Origin: Malus domestica
Taxonomy: Eukaryota > Streptophyta > Magnoliopsida > Rosales > Rosaceae
NCBI RefSeq assembly: GCF_042453785.1
Contig: NC_091666.1
Coordinates: 26,060,501 to 26,124,500, forward strand
Reading direction: 5' to 3'
DNA: 64,000 nt
A program made the translations under genes and the position numbers. The notes below the pieces were generated by a model. The model worked only from the letters and a program-made list of their open reading frames with translations, did not search any database and was not told where the DNA came from. Positions 29,821-42,279 of the stretch are shown here, one piece after another. The first letter of the stretch is position 1. The number at the start of each line of letters is the position of its first letter.

Positions 29821-30963
29821 ATGGTATGTATTCTAGATAATGCTTGTCTCAGATTTATTAGTTTCTTTTTCTCTTCAGGCCAATCAGGCGCAACCGGATA
29901 CATTCTTCACTCGTAAATTGTAAACAAGATTCTTTTGTTGACCCTTTATGAGACGGGTGCTAGTTTTGATTCGATTTTTCCTGCTGAACATGCTGTCTAC
30001 TGAATATACATATAACACATCCAGCTGCCAAAAAATCTAATAATGTATCTATTAACGTTCCAAAGCTTCTGAATTAAATAATATCTTAATGAACTATAGC
30101 CCAAAAGTCCGCATGATTGAAGAAGAGGGGTTTCAACCAGCATTTAGAGGGAACTGAAACCTGCAATGATGCCTAAAGCGAATGTTATCTATAAGCCGCA
30201 CTTCCTACCCGTTATAATCTCAATGTTATCTTAGAAGACAACCGAGATCCTAAAATTTGACAAGATATTCACTTTCTTCCTGCACCAATAGTGCAATCTT
30301 TCTCATGTAGTTAAGTTTTATTTTGTTCGTACAGGCTGCAAAAATTCTTGCCAATGTGCTTGTAATGGGCTCGGCAATAGTGGGCAGGGCTGTGCTCCGT
30401 GCATACCGTCAGGCAATCTCAAGTATGCTCTCTTGCAATCCCAAATCTAGCGCTAAAACCTTTTGGGTATTTTATCTTTAACTCTAAAAAGGCACTAGTG
30501 TACTTCGTGTTCAGGGTTCTTGCATCTTTGTAAATCACAAGTGTATGTTCTATCTGTATTTGAAGATAAATTTCTTTATGTTATCACTGAATGCAGATGC
30601 CTCAAAGAACGGTGTTGCTAACGAAGCAGTAAACAATATTAGAAGAGCTAGCAAAATAATGGCTGAACCAGAGGCGAGGCAGGTTCTAGGTGTCACGGAG
30701 CATGCATCATGGGAGGAGATCTTGCAGGTTTGCTCTATTCATTTTCTCTGTTGTTTTCCCTGCATGTAAATGTCAGCGTCGAATCTTCTGAGAGGTGTTA
30801 ATCATTTCATCATCGAAACAATTTCTTTATGAAGAGGTATGACAACTTGTTCGAGCGGAATGCCAAAAACGGAAGCTTTTATCTTCAGTCAAAGGTCCAT
30901 AGAGCTAAAGAAGTCTTAGAAGGTGCTTATGCAAAAAGGGCTCAGGGAACTCCTGATGCGTAA
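29821..30963 (+). CDS. PAM16: PAM16/TIM16, mitochondrial import motor subunit
   Basis: Four coding exons: 29821-29823 (only the ATG), 30335-30422, 30597-30727 and 30835-30963. They give 116 aa, the usual plant length. The order of splice phases is consistent and all introns are GT-AG. A 5' UTR intron is also likely (donor at 29346, acceptor AG at 29743-29744). PAM16 sits at the matrix face of the inner membrane and, with PAM18, regulates mtHsp70 in the TIM23 import motor. The N-terminus AAKILANVLVMGSAIVGRAVLRAYRQAI is the conserved hydrophobic anchor. GVTEHASWEEILQ and the last exon, with NAKNGSFYLQSKVHRAKEVLE, form the J-like domain, which lacks an HPD motif as expected. In Arabidopsis, PAM16 (MUSE5) also limits immune responses. 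Splitting the initiator codon from the rest is unusual but clear. Confidence 0.93.
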
Positions 30964-31263
30964 CTTGTAGGCTCACAATATTTTTTCGCTTCGGTTACAT
31001 TATTCTCGGCATTTAATGTTAGGGCTGCTGCAGTATTCTTTTGATCTCCACACGGTATGAAAAATTGGCGGTTACCAAATGTTCCTCTGCTTATTTCGGT
31101 CTTATTCTATGTGATGCTACTGTATTCCTGTTGTATATGCTATTAAACCTCTGGTTACACCGCCTAAATATAATGTTTCAATGTCATCAGAATCCCTTGT
31201 TTCATGATTTTTACGTGCCCCGATTGTTTTCGTTCGAGTATACGAAGTTTGCCAATTCCTAAC

Positions 31264-32908
31264 TCTACCAATTAGTGTATTACGTTATGAAAAATCCACT
31301 GAAGCAATAACATTTTGTATGTTCTCAACTGTTTATGTGCAACAATTAGCCTGGCGGAAGAGAAAGGCAGAGTAAACAAGTTGATATTGTGGCCCAAAAT
31401 CCGGTCTGGTTTGACACCAACTTGAAGTTGCACTGAATCTGACCCAGCTTCATACCAAGTTCGATACCAGCCCAGCCCATTAGTGACACTACCTCATTTT
31501 TGTTAAAACATGAGAATTATAAATATGTGTACTGAGCAGCTTGGTCATAGCATCCCTAAACAGCTAAGAGTAAGAGTCGAAAAGAGGATTATTCATTTCG
31601 TTTTTTCATTCAAAATCGTGCGTGAGTCTTTTATCTAAAAAGGCTACTTAGTGATAAAAGAAATGAGAACTCATCTTCCTTCTTATTTTGATTACCTTTC
31701 ATGGGCATGCATAAGATCAATTCATTGGTTGCTACTTGGTATCGGCAATAGGTTTGAAAAAATATCTAAAATATCAAATTTAAATATTTGTACCCTCTCA
31801 AAGTAAGAAATCATGGCAGATTAGAGTAAGAAATGATTCTCATATTCCCTTTTTATTCTTCTTCACATATTTTTCTTTTGATTTTGGTTCCTGTGTGATG
31901 TAAGAAGGTAATTTCTACACATCTATTTTTACTTCATACACGCTCTTTTGTAATTACTTTAAGTTTTTTATTTGTTCAATCAATTAAAAGAGTGCAGAAA
32001 TCTTTTCTCTTAATTAATTAAATTTCAAAGCTAAAATTCAAATTGTATTAACCTTTACATGAGTGAAATGAAAGAAAAAGTAAATGTGAAAGCGAAAGGT
32101 TTGAAGTTTGGAGCCGACAAAACAAGTTGAGTCGGCTATGAAACGAACACAGACAGAAGCAGTAGACGAAGAAGTCAAACAGTTGATCCATATTTGGCAG
32201 TTGGCGTGGCGACTGGAACTCAAGTCAACGCCAGCCGATATCTTTTTCTTTTGGCTCCAAACAAAATTGCCACCCACTCACCAGTCATCTCACCACTCAT
32301 ACGAGGAGTGGAAAATTTGCTCATTTCGTCCTCTTTTCTTTTGTTTTTTTATTTCAATGACTTCGAGTACAACTTGCCTCTATATTTTTTAAATGCAAAA
32401 CTACTATTCTAATGCTTGACATTTGTTAGAAGCATAATTTGGAGTTCTAATTCTTAATATTTCAATTTGATAAAATGCGGATTAATGACCTTTGAAGCTA
32501 ATTCTATGAGAATTTTCTTCAAAATTAAATATGTAACACACACATATTTAAAAAACAGCACAAATGCAGTTCCTGATTATTTATTAAAAGAAGATTACGT
32601 GCGTTTCATGCGCATAATTTTTTGACGGAAATTCTTAATAAGGTGGGTTATATCTAATAAGACTTGCTCCAAGTTTTGAAATCAATGTGCAAGGAATATT
32701 AATGCACACCCAATATTTAATTAGGAATTTTTTATAGATGATGTTTTGGACATGGCATATACCATCATTGGAGGTATTCGGTAATGGCGCTTCTTGCCTA
32801 AGATATGAATCCATCTGTTCATGTTGAACACTGACCAAAAAAGAAAATCGAGAAAAATATTAGTGAAACACAAAGATGATATAAAACTATACTTTAGATA
32901 ATATTTAA
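31264..32908. other. Gene-free part of copy A
   Basis: Non-coding AT-rich DNA, collinear with about 57150-59810 in copy B. No promoter, RNA or protein family is recognised. B carries two extra insertions in this stretch. Confidence 0.5.
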
Positions 32909-33987
32909 TAGGAGAAACATGATATGAATCCAATTTTGTGAGTCATTTTTGAGACGAGTCCAATTATATTCCATGTCAGTTTTTTTTTTTTTTCATTTTC
33001 ATACCAATTTACTCCTAAAATTACTTATAAGTAATCAATATTATCCCTTGATTTTAGGATTAGTATTTGTGATAAGTTTTACTTATTTGAGGTTTAAAGA
33101 ATAAAATTCCCTTAGTGATAGGATAATTGTTGGAATAAAATTACTTCCTATATATCTCCAAGGGAGGATATGTCTCTTCATTTCTTCTTCATTTATCTAT
33201 TCTTTATTTTTAGTTTGTTATCTAAAACCTTTTTCTTAGTTAGGATTTATCATTTGCCTTGCGAATCTTCTTCTTCTTTATCATTGTTTAGTTTTCCTAT
33301 TCTCTTCTTAGACTTCCACTATATATGAAATTTGATTCTGTTTGATCAAAGAATGGAGGTTGGTTGGCTTCTTTCATCAAATTGCTTGTTGTGTTCAAAT
33401 TAGTTAATTTTGTGGTCAAAGTTGGATCTTCATTTGAGTTGTATTTTTACTCAAATTAATTGATTTCATGGCCGATATTAATCTACATGTATCACAAGAT
33501 TTTGTTATATAACCTACCTCTATTATAGGCAGATTATATTTTTTCTATTTTTATTATCTATCTCTATCTCAAATTGCTTCTATATGTTTTCCTATATTAC
33601 ATAGTAATTTATCTTGCTTATAGGTAGGTAAATTGTGTATTTATACCTTTTAGTTCGTTTATCTACCTATTGAGTATATATATTTTCTTCGTTTGATATC
33701 TTACTTATAGGTATATGTACATTTATGTATTAGTACCTTTTAATTAGGTTGTATATTTTTGCAACTTAATCTATTATAAAAATATTTTATTTTATTAAAA
33801 GGTAAAGAATTGAAACGTTATTTTTTTAAATGTTTAGTAGATTGCAGATGTTTAAATATTCAAAATTTGAAAACAAAGGGTAAATAGGTTTAAAAAAATA
33901 GTTAAGCGGACCTAAATCAGAAATTTCAAAAAATTGGACTAAAGCCAATAGTACGTCAATTTTTTGGACCTATATCTTAATGCCCCT
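32909..33987. mobile_element. 1.08-kb insertion absent from copy B
   Basis: Flanked by ATTTAA on both sides (32903-32908 and 33988-33993), where copy B has a single short junction. The ends are weakly inverted: TAGGAGAAACATGATATG, and reversed from the right TAGGGGCATTAAGATATAGG. It has no coding capacity. It is probably a non-autonomous DNA element of unknown family. Confidence 0.55.
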
Positions 33988-34387
33988 ATTTAATATGACA
34001 CAACAACTCTCCTAAGGTTTTCATTTTAAGAATCTATGAGGTACTTTTTCATAAGAGCCTTAGATTAAATAATTTTTGTTATTCATAGATAAAATACTAA
34101 TTGATAGAACAAGTAAACAAAATAAACAAGAAGAGAAGAAGGTTTCATGTCATGTTGAATCTCTTTCATTTGCAAAACCTAGTTTCCTCATGCAATATCT
34201 AAACTCAGCAAATCCAATTGCATGAAACCCTAACAACTTTACACATCCAATCTTTTATTTAAGTTGATAGCTTAATCTACAATAAGATTAATTTGATGGC
34301 TCATATAAACAAGGACCTTATAAGTCCTTAAAGTGAGGAACTTAGTAGAGTAGTTCTATTAATATGATATAGGAACTGAACGTCTTA

Positions 34388-34682
34388 TGTCACAACCCGG
34401 GCCGGGCCCCCACCACATCCTGGGCTCGACTCCATCGTAGCACGATATTGTCCGCTTTGGGCCCTGACCACACCCTCATGGTTTTGTTTCTGGGAACTCA
34501 CACGAGAACTTCCCAGTGGGTCACTTATCCTGAGATTGCTCTCACGCGAACTCGCTTAACTTTGGAGTTCCTACGGAACCTGAAGCCAGTGAGCTCCCAA
34601 AAGGCCTCGTGCAAGGTAGAGATGTGAATATACATATAAGGCTTACATGATCTTCACCCCTAGGCGATGTGGGATCTTACAA
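34388..34682 (-). repeat. Cassandra-type LTR with 5S rRNA-like core (minus strand)
   Basis: In reverse orientation it runs from TGTAAGATCCCACATCG to GGTTGTGACA and contains 5S-like GTTAAGCGAG and the GTGACCCACTGGGAAGTTC region. It matches the Cassandra LTRs at 38091, 40216 and 40581. The 5S similarity is to an old embedded copy and not to a working 5S gene. Confidence 0.85.
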
Positions 34683-37010
34683 TCCCCCGACCTGGGAAGG
34701 TTGAAGCATGCTGGCCATCACCGTGAGGTGACGTAACCATAAGGGTAAGTGATGTAAAAAATGAGTAAATTTAAAACTAATTAGAACTAATTATACTAAA
34801 TAGTGAAATAGTGCGTAATCGTGGGAAGAACCTATTATAATTATTCAGAGCGTAATAGACAGTGAGACAACATAAGAGTAGTCAAAGTAACTAAAGTACA
34901 CTTATTACATAACAGTAATAAGTTCGTACATCTAAACAGAAGAGAATGTCAGAACTGCCGAGATTCCTCGAGTGCCACAAAGAGTACAACTATCTAGGTC
35001 GTGGAGGGGCGAAAAACAAAGTTGAGTGGGTCAGCAAAACAATGCTTATACGAAATTCTTTATTTTCGAATATATTAACCCCTCGCCGTAAAACAAGTAT
35101 AGTTTCCTTAAAACTTACTACGTAGGTATGTAAACGATAAATCAACAATATTATAACGGTATTATAACCAGAATATGCCAAGTCATGATGTATCAAATGC
35201 CACAATAATATAATCATGTGACAATCAAGTATAGCTAAGTGCTCATCCATCTAAGCTGACACACGAATTCGAACAGATAATTTCTGACACGAACAAGACT
35301 GGGTGTAATCAATATGCTCTAGTACTACGATCATGTGAAGGTTGGTGCAGAAGCACGGTCATATACAAGTCGGATTACCTAGTGCAATCTACCCGACAGG
35401 ACTGTCACCTAACCTGGATCCAAGAAAGCGAACGGTGCGATGTGAACATACACGTGAAGGACTGGCCCTGGCCCTGGGTCGAGTACTAACACACCAGTGT
35501 AGCAAGATGAGCATGTACAAATATATATATGAATGTCATGACAGTAATATCCCAACCATATAGTAGCATTTATCACAATTAATATCACAAGAACGATACT
35601 TGGCAAAATAAACGTAAAAGTGAAGTAAATACGCATTTATGGAAACTATAAATATGTATAGGTATAAAAACAAACTGCCCACTCACAAGTACGTCGCTGG
35701 GTCGTAGCCCCCGAACCTAGCTTAGCCTCGAACGTCCTCGGGATACGTTTCCCCTATATGTGAAATAACTAATTTCACATTAATTAAAGCACATATATGT
35801 AAATCTAAATAAAACCCCCATAATTTGCTTAAACCTAGGGTTTAAATATACCATCATAACCTACTCGACGTCACAAACATCCCCAAAATTTTAAAATAAT
35901 TTTTGGATGGTTCATGCGCCTCCATGCGCCATCAAGGGCACGGCCAGACGTGCCCCCACACGCAGGCCAGTGCCGTCAGTTAGCCTGACGCCGTTAGGAA
36001 TATTTCACGGAATATTCCGTTAAACGCTAACAAAAATTAACGGCGTTACCTGACGCCATCAGAATATTACGTCACTTTGAGAGAATATTCTGTCTCCTTC
36101 TCCGGTGAGCCTCGCCATCGCCGCCGTCTGCAACTCAACTTTTCTGGAAAAATTTCAAATGCACTATTCTCGATCATTTCTCAACCATTTTTGACGTACT
36201 TTATATGGATTTGAAGCTTGTGAAGAGTAGAATCACGTTATACCTGATTGGAGTCCAAAAAGTGGACGGAGGTCGTCGAAAAAAGCTTCGAAAATTTCGG
36301 CCAAAAGTGAACTCTTCAAAACTCGGTCATTTTACTTCCAAATTTCTCCTAAATTTTTGTAGGAGCCTCGAGGAGTTGCGTAGAAGCTTCCCCAAGCTTC
36401 AAAATTTCCTAACTCGCTCGAAAACACATCGAACTCAATTTTCCCGAGTTCGGACCTCACGAGTTCGACGTTAAAAACTCATCCATTCCAGGTTTCAAGA
36501 ACATTTTTATGTTTGCAAAGATGAGATGAACACGAAAATGAGGTTCTTGGGTTCAATCTATGAGCTTTAAAGCTCATTTGAGAGATTGCAGAGAAGAAGA
36601 AAGTTTCGAGATGGAAAGAGAGAGGACGAGAAAGAGAGAGTTCCTTTTTCTAATTTCTGATTGGGTGCCGTGTAGAGGGAAGGGATGGGATTGGTGAGAG
36701 ATTTGAGGGAGTTGATTGGTGAGAAAGTGAAATAATGGGGGAGGGTGCACGGTTTGGGTTAAAAGGGTAGATAGGGATAGGTTTTCAAATTTTCTACTGT
36801 AAGGGAAATCAAAATCTATCCGAAGTAGATATTTCTACACTGGTAGAAATTCTTGTACACTCGTAACAATGGGTACAATTTAAATGCGATAACTAGAAAT
36901 AAGATAAAAGCGATATAACTACGTCCATGTCACTTACCAATAACGGCATAACCGACAATACACATACTCGGGGAGAAATTACATAGGAAAATTAGGGACA
37001 GGTCGTCACA
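34388..37010 (-). mobile_element. Chimeric 2.6-kb LTR-like element ending in a Cassandra/5S module
   Basis: Copy B has the uninterrupted site. Here TCTTA is duplicated at 34383-34387 and 37011-37015. On the minus strand the insertion begins TGTGACGACCTGTCCC and ends GGGTTGTGACA, so it has TG...CA ends and one target duplication, as a solo LTR would. Its minus-strand 3' end (34682-34388) is a complete Cassandra-type LTR with a 5S rRNA-like core. The other 2.3 kb is unrelated non-coding DNA. No second target duplication surrounds the 5S module alone. Confidence 0.75.
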
Positions 37011-37094
37011 TCTTAACAATGATGATTAACGTAATTGCATTGCATCGTTCATTATACTAAATTTAATAACATAATTATTTTTTTATTTGAATAT

Positions 37095-38465
37095 ATACTA
37101 ATAGGAAACTAGATATTAATCCTTGAAAAATATTATCTTTAGACTAAAACCTTAACCAAGATAAAAACTAATTATAGTCCTTTGACTTATGTCCAAGTCA
37201 ACATTTATATTTAATGCCAGACTTAATTTCTTTTATGTAATTTTTTTCTTCCTATATTATCCTTGAGTGAATTATAATGTCTCATATTTAATTTATTTAT
37301 AACTTTTCATTTTATTGCTAACATAAATGATTCTACTTAAAAATGAAACTTTTTGTCCAACTCAAAAATTTATCTTCAACCGTGTAAGAAGAAAAGGCTA
37401 GGGCCACCATCCACATCTAATATTTCTTCTTCTTATACATCTAATAGTGCATGATTTATTTTTACCATTTTTTTTCTAGTGTTGATGATTTATTTTTACC
37501 TTCTCATACATCGAATCTACCGATTTTTTCTTTTGATGTTAATATATCAATACTTCTGTACCTATATGTACATATGTACCGACACTTCAACATCGATACT
37601 TCCGTACCGATGCTAACGTATCAATGCTTTCATACCTATATGCATGTATGTACCGGCACTTCCATACCGATACCTTCGTACACATATGTACCAACACTTA
37701 TCCAATTCCTATATATAGATAATAAGGAGTTGTTATACTATTTTTTTGTGATATATATATATATATATTAAGGGTTATTATTTAATATTTTAACCTATTG
37801 TTTTTGTAGTTGATTTTTCTATGTTCGACTTCTTAAGGTGACTGACCTAAAATTACTATAGACTTAATTTGTTTGTCAGCAAGTATAAATTAGTATAATT
37901 TACCTTAGTTGGATTTATCTTATTGACTTTCGTATCAAAATTTAAATGTTTTTGAATTTTGAATGGTTTATTAACAGAAAATATTTAAGCCTTAATTATA
38001 GAATAGGTTGACAATTTAAATGGCAAAGTTTGTAAATATGGTAGGTAATAGAGGTATCTTGTAATATGATGTGGCAGTGAATATTATATTTGTAACATCC
38101 CACATCGTCCAGGGGAGTGATCCTTAAATGTATATTCTCATCCCTACCTAGCACGAGGCCTTTTGGGAGCTCACTGGCTTCGGGTACCATTGGAACTCCG
38201 AAGTTAAGCGAGTAGCACGCGAGAGCACTCCCATGATGGGTGACCCACTGGGAAGTTGCTCGTGAGTTCCCAGAAACAAAACTGTGAGGGCGTGGTCGGG
38301 GTCCAAAGCGGATAATATCATGCTACGGTGGTGGAGCGGGCCCGGGAAGTGATCTGCCCCGGGCCGGGATGTGACAATATTAGAGACTTAAATAAGATTT
38401 TGAAACCCATTCAGGTTATAATCTTAAAATTATCTTATATAGGCCCTAAAATCTAATTGCCCCTA
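37095..38465. mobile_element. 1.4-kb block absent from copy B, with a nested Cassandra LTR
   Basis: Copy B passes directly from AAATATATA to AAACTAACACAC, whereas A has about 1.37 kb here. The left kilobase is AT-rich, with repeats of ACATATGTACCGACACTTC type and the phrase GACTAAAACCTTAA near its start. This resembles the start of the B-specific insertion at 58309, so the two may belong to one family. The right part contains the solo Cassandra LTR. Boundaries are approximate. Confidence 0.5.
38091..38376 (+). mobile_element. Cassandra solo LTR
   Basis: 286 bp from TGTAACATCCCACATCG to GGGATGTGACA, with target duplication ATATT on both sides (38086-38090 and 38377-38381). The core resembles 5S rRNA, including GAACTCCGAAGTTAAGCGAG and GATGGGTGACCCACTGGG, which correspond to the internal polymerase III control boxes. 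Confidence 0.9.
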
Positions 38466-39477
38466 AAACTAACACACTTGTTAATCACACACCTAATAGT
38501 AGGCCAAATAATTTGATGCAAGATTCACCTGTACTCGAGAATATTATAACAACAAATGCGTCAACTTTATGTACCTAAATAATATTACTCTGAATCGGTA
38601 GTGACAAACGTGTGAGACCCTTGTTATCAATAACCACACATTTCAAATCGATGCCAAAACAACCGCAATTTTCCGACTTAGCTGTCGTGTTTAAACTCCA
38701 AGCTTCTGTCACTCACTGCCGAATTCGTTGACCACCCCATTTAGTCCACACGATTTCACACTCTCTTGCGTAAACTGATCAAGATCTGTCTAGGTTTTAA
38801 GTAAGTATATATATATATATAACTCAAAAGTTACCATGTACATGCATAGATGATAGATCTATATATATATATATATATATAATATAGGGGATACAAAACC
38901 ATAAACGTATCTGTCAAGGTTCAGCTCTCATTTTGCCCAATGGGCTATGTAATGTTTATCATATTATGTTCTACGCCTGGTGTGTATACAAACCCTCACT
39001 CTCTCTTATTTAAGTTAGCAAGCTTGCTGGGTTAATTAAATTCATTCTCATACATCATGGAATTTTCTCTTTCACCAAAATTTGCATGCTTCATATATGA
39101 GCTTATTGATACTCGCTCAAATTAATTAACTTCATTATTATACATTTTTATCTCATTCTGCACACTATGTCCAGATGTGTGCATGTAAAAAGGGATATAC
39201 GAAAATAACTTCTCAATATATACCATACGCAGGGTGGCGCACACATGCATGAAAAATTTATCTAGCTTCTTGTCAAATTAGTTGTCATCAAATACAAACT
39301 GAAGTGAGCTTAATTTGATATAAGAAAGAAGTTGTTTTAGACGAGCAGAAATTAAACAGAACCAAAAAAAGGGAAAGAAAAACAGACATGCATCAAAATT
39401 ATATGAGCCTTTTACTCTCCTTGATCGATCGTTCAATCTGATCTCCTACCGTTCCCATAGCTATTAATTCACTCTTA

Positions 39478-42279
39478 TCATCTTGAGTGACGGCTGTCAA
39501 AGTCTTTCCTATACTTATGAGGAGGGCCCGAACTTGAACTCGAAAAAGAAGAACCGAACTGCATCGAAAAGCTTGGGAGCTCTGCCGCTTGTTGAGATGG
39601 CATGGAGGACGACGACAACAAGGATGTACAATATATGACATTATTATGTTGTGTACAATCGAAAACACTGGAAGAAGTTGGTCGAGTAATATTAGGCTGA
39701 GGAGGATTAATGTTCAAGCTGTCTTGTTGATCAGTAGTTATTAATGTGAGGCAACCTGACTCAGAGCTCCCTTGAACTCTCTCGGGGAAGTTTAACTTAG
39801 CTTTGCTTCCTTTGAACTTGAGTGCTGCTTTATCATAAGCTAGTGCTGCAGCCTCAGCTGTGTCAAAAGTGCCCAGCCACACTCGGGCTGCCTTCACCGG
39901 GTCACGAATCTCAGCAGCCCACTTTCCCGATGGTCTCCGCCTCACTCCTCTGTAATGTTGTCTCCTCAAATTTCCTTCACACAAACATATATATTAATTT
40001 CTCATAAATATCAAACCTGAAAAAGAATCATTTCATACATAGGCGGAGACAGTACCGAAGTTTGAGTAATGCTAGAAGGATCGTGCTAGTTGAACATAGT
40101 CAATACTCGCTTTTCTTAGGTTCAATTCCTATCCGTGGTGCTCAATTGTTATTTGACACATTATAACATTTCACTTTTTGTTTGAAAATATGGTCCCTCT
40201 AACATTAGCTAAGAATGTAACATCCCACAGCATCTAAGGAAGTGGATCCTGTAAGCCTTATATGTATATTCTCATCTCTACCTAGCATGAGGCCTTTTGG
40301 GAGCTCACTGGCTTTGGGTTCCATCGGAACTCCGAAGTTAAGCGAGTTTGGGCGAGAACAATCCCAGGATGGGTGACCCACTGGGAAGTTCTCGTGTGAA
40401 TTCCCAGAGACAAAACCGCGAAGGTGTGGTCGGGGCTTACAACGGACAATATCGTGCTATGGCGAAGTCAAGCCCAGGATGTGGTGGGGGCCCGGGCCGG
40501 GATGTGACAATTTGGTATCAGAGCCAATCTCTGACTGGATGTGTGCTAGCAAGGACGTCGGGCCTCTAAGGAGGGTGGATTGTAACATCCCACATCGTCC
40601 AGGGGAGTGGATCCTGTAAGCCTTATATGTATATTCCCATCTCTACCTAGCACGAGGTCTTTTGGGAGTTCACTGGCTTTGGGTTCCATCGGAACTCTGA
40701 AGTTAAGCGAGTTTAGGCGAGAGCAATCCCATGATGGGTAACCTATTGGGAAGTTCTCGTGTGGATTCCCAGAAACAAAACCGCGAGGGCGTGGTCGGGG
40801 CCCTAAACGGATAATATCGTGTTACGGCGGAGTCAAACCCGGGATGTGACAAAGAACTTGTACTTTACTAATTAAGACAGGTTTATGAAAAAAATTTGAC
40901 GATGAAGATGATTATCACAAAATTAATATTGGGTCACGAAATCCTAATATGCACCTGTTTGGGCCCAAAATAATATTTTGGGCTGAGCTTAGAGTCGTTC
41001 TCGATCTAGTAACATTTAGAATCTTATCATGGGTCGTCCAGTCAAGGTCGACTGAATCCTATTACGGAGAGGATTGGTTTAGATAAGGGTGAGGTAGTCG
41101 AACCCTAGTGCAACGAGGAGTCTTAAAGTTGAGGATGCTTAGAATTAAGGGATGAATCTGGTTTGTTAAGAAGCTTGGTTCAAAGTCCTATAGGGGTTAA
41201 GATTGGCTGAAACCTGATTAGATTAGGTTGAGGAGTTCTAATCCAAATGAATCTTTAGTTCCACCATAAGGGGGTTCGCTGCTATAAATAGAGAGGGGAG
41301 TGCATCATTCATGGCCCCTCCAAATCAACACACAAATTGCCTTGCGCAAAGCTTCTCAACAACCCTGAGATTTTTTCCTCTCCCCCTTTCTTTTTGCGAA
41401 CACATCTTCAGTTTGGATAGACAGCATTGTGAAGGCAACCGGCGACATCTTCAGTTTGTATAGACATCACTGGAGCCATAGAATCAGCCGACCAAGGAGC
41501 ACCTTCAATTTGGATAGACATCACTGATTCGAGACCAACTGGTTATTTATCCAAGTCTCGGTCAACAAGGATTTCTGAGTCCTTATTGGTAGAGGTCATC
41601 TCATCAGCCTTCTCGGCGAAGTGAGGTGTTACCAAGTTACTATATCCGGCAATTGAAAGCTAAATATATGTGTAAAGTTCAAATCGGGAAAAAATGAATA
41701 AATAAGTTGAAGCATTATACTAGAGAAAGGAATGCTAGAGTGATAATCTATAACTATATAAATATAATGATTTCTGCACAACCTCTTCATCCAATCTCAA
41801 GGCTAGAAATAAAGAGTGAGCAGTAGGAGAAAATAGGGACGCCACAATCCACATAACTAAAAGGTGGAAGAAATCCATATGATTAGTTATACAGAAGCTC
41901 CCTAAATCCCTTACGAGGGAGATCATGTAGTTCTGCTGGAAATATACCAAAAAGTTATTTTTGTCACAGAGAACCAAAAAGAAGATTAATTCATTGTTGA
42001 TAATATATAAAATATAATACCTTGATCTTGAAGTAGCACCGGTTGAGATTGAGTCTCCGTAGGGCTGGACTGTGAGGTGGTTAATGGATTTATTCCTTGC
42101 ACTTGACCAAGTGGGTTATTAATTTGGTCACTATTTTTTCCGATCACCTGAGCTAGAGCTGAAACCATGGCAGAAGTGTCTTGCTGAGATCGAGTCGGGT
42201 AAACAGGAAAGATTTGATCCTCCTCTTTCTCCTCCGATTCAACCGAAGCCAGCGGCCTCTTCCCATGTTTTCGATCCAC
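39478..42279 (-). CDS. AP2/ERF transcription factor, group X-like (copy A)
   Basis: Two exons on the minus strand: 42279-42021 and 39974-39478, with a GT-AG intron of 2,046 bp. The product is 251 aa. Exon 1 starts [22 protein letters not shown], a short basic/acidic N-terminus. Exon 2 begins at the conserved junction just before the single AP2 domain ([20 protein letters not shown] ... [17 protein letters not shown], about residues 93-151). The rest is Ser-rich and low complexity. The domain resembles ERF113/114/RAP2.6L-type factors, nuclear GCC-box regulators of wound, stress and regeneration responses. The residue after RRRP is Ser102, where most ERFs have a DNA-contacting Trp. The intron carries a complete Cassandra TRIM and another insertion, making it three times longer than in copy B. 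Confidence 0.92.
40216..40851 (+). mobile_element. Full-length Cassandra TRIM in the ERF intron
   Basis: 5' LTR 40216-40509 (294 bp), internal domain 40510-40580 (71 bp), 3' LTR 40581-40851 (271 bp), with target duplication AAGAA at 40211-40215 and 40852-40856. The primer-binding site TGGTATCAGAGC at 40513-40524 matches the initiator-Met tRNA type. Both LTRs carry a 5S rRNA-like core (GTTAAGCGAG; GATGGGTGACCC in the 5' copy). It has no coding capacity, as in all TRIMs. The LTRs differ at many positions, so it is old. It lies antisense to the ERF gene. Confidence 0.95.
40957..41655. mobile_element. LTR-like insertion in the ERF copy A intron
   Basis: Copy B lacks about 700 bp found here, starting near TGTTTGGGCCCAAAATAATA and ending near ATATCCGGCA. 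It contains a TATA-like GCTATAAATAGAGAG motif at about 41282, followed by three copies of a CTTCAGTTTGGATAGACA-type phrase (41409, 41450, 41504). This looks like a solo or truncated LTR, but I could not find a target duplication. Confidence 0.55.

Noticed and set aside
36205-36474. 89-aa frame in the chimeric 5S-tailed element
   Set aside because: No domain, and it lies in non-coding LTR-like sequence with no sibling support.
39975-39984. ERF exon 2 as a separate gene starting at a TTG codon
   Set aside because: The extra residues are intron sequence. The AG acceptor at 39975-39976 (minus strand) joins in phase to exon 1 at 42021-42279. The same holds for copy B.
38091-40851. 5S rRNA genes
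   Set aside because: The 5S-like cores lie inside LTRs with target duplications and a Met-tRNA primer site, so they belong to Cassandra. They differ from functional 5S at many positions.
41986-42020. Extension of ERF exon 1 through [11 protein letters not shown]
   Set aside because: This is the read-through of the GT donor into the intron. Both paralogues show the same donor.
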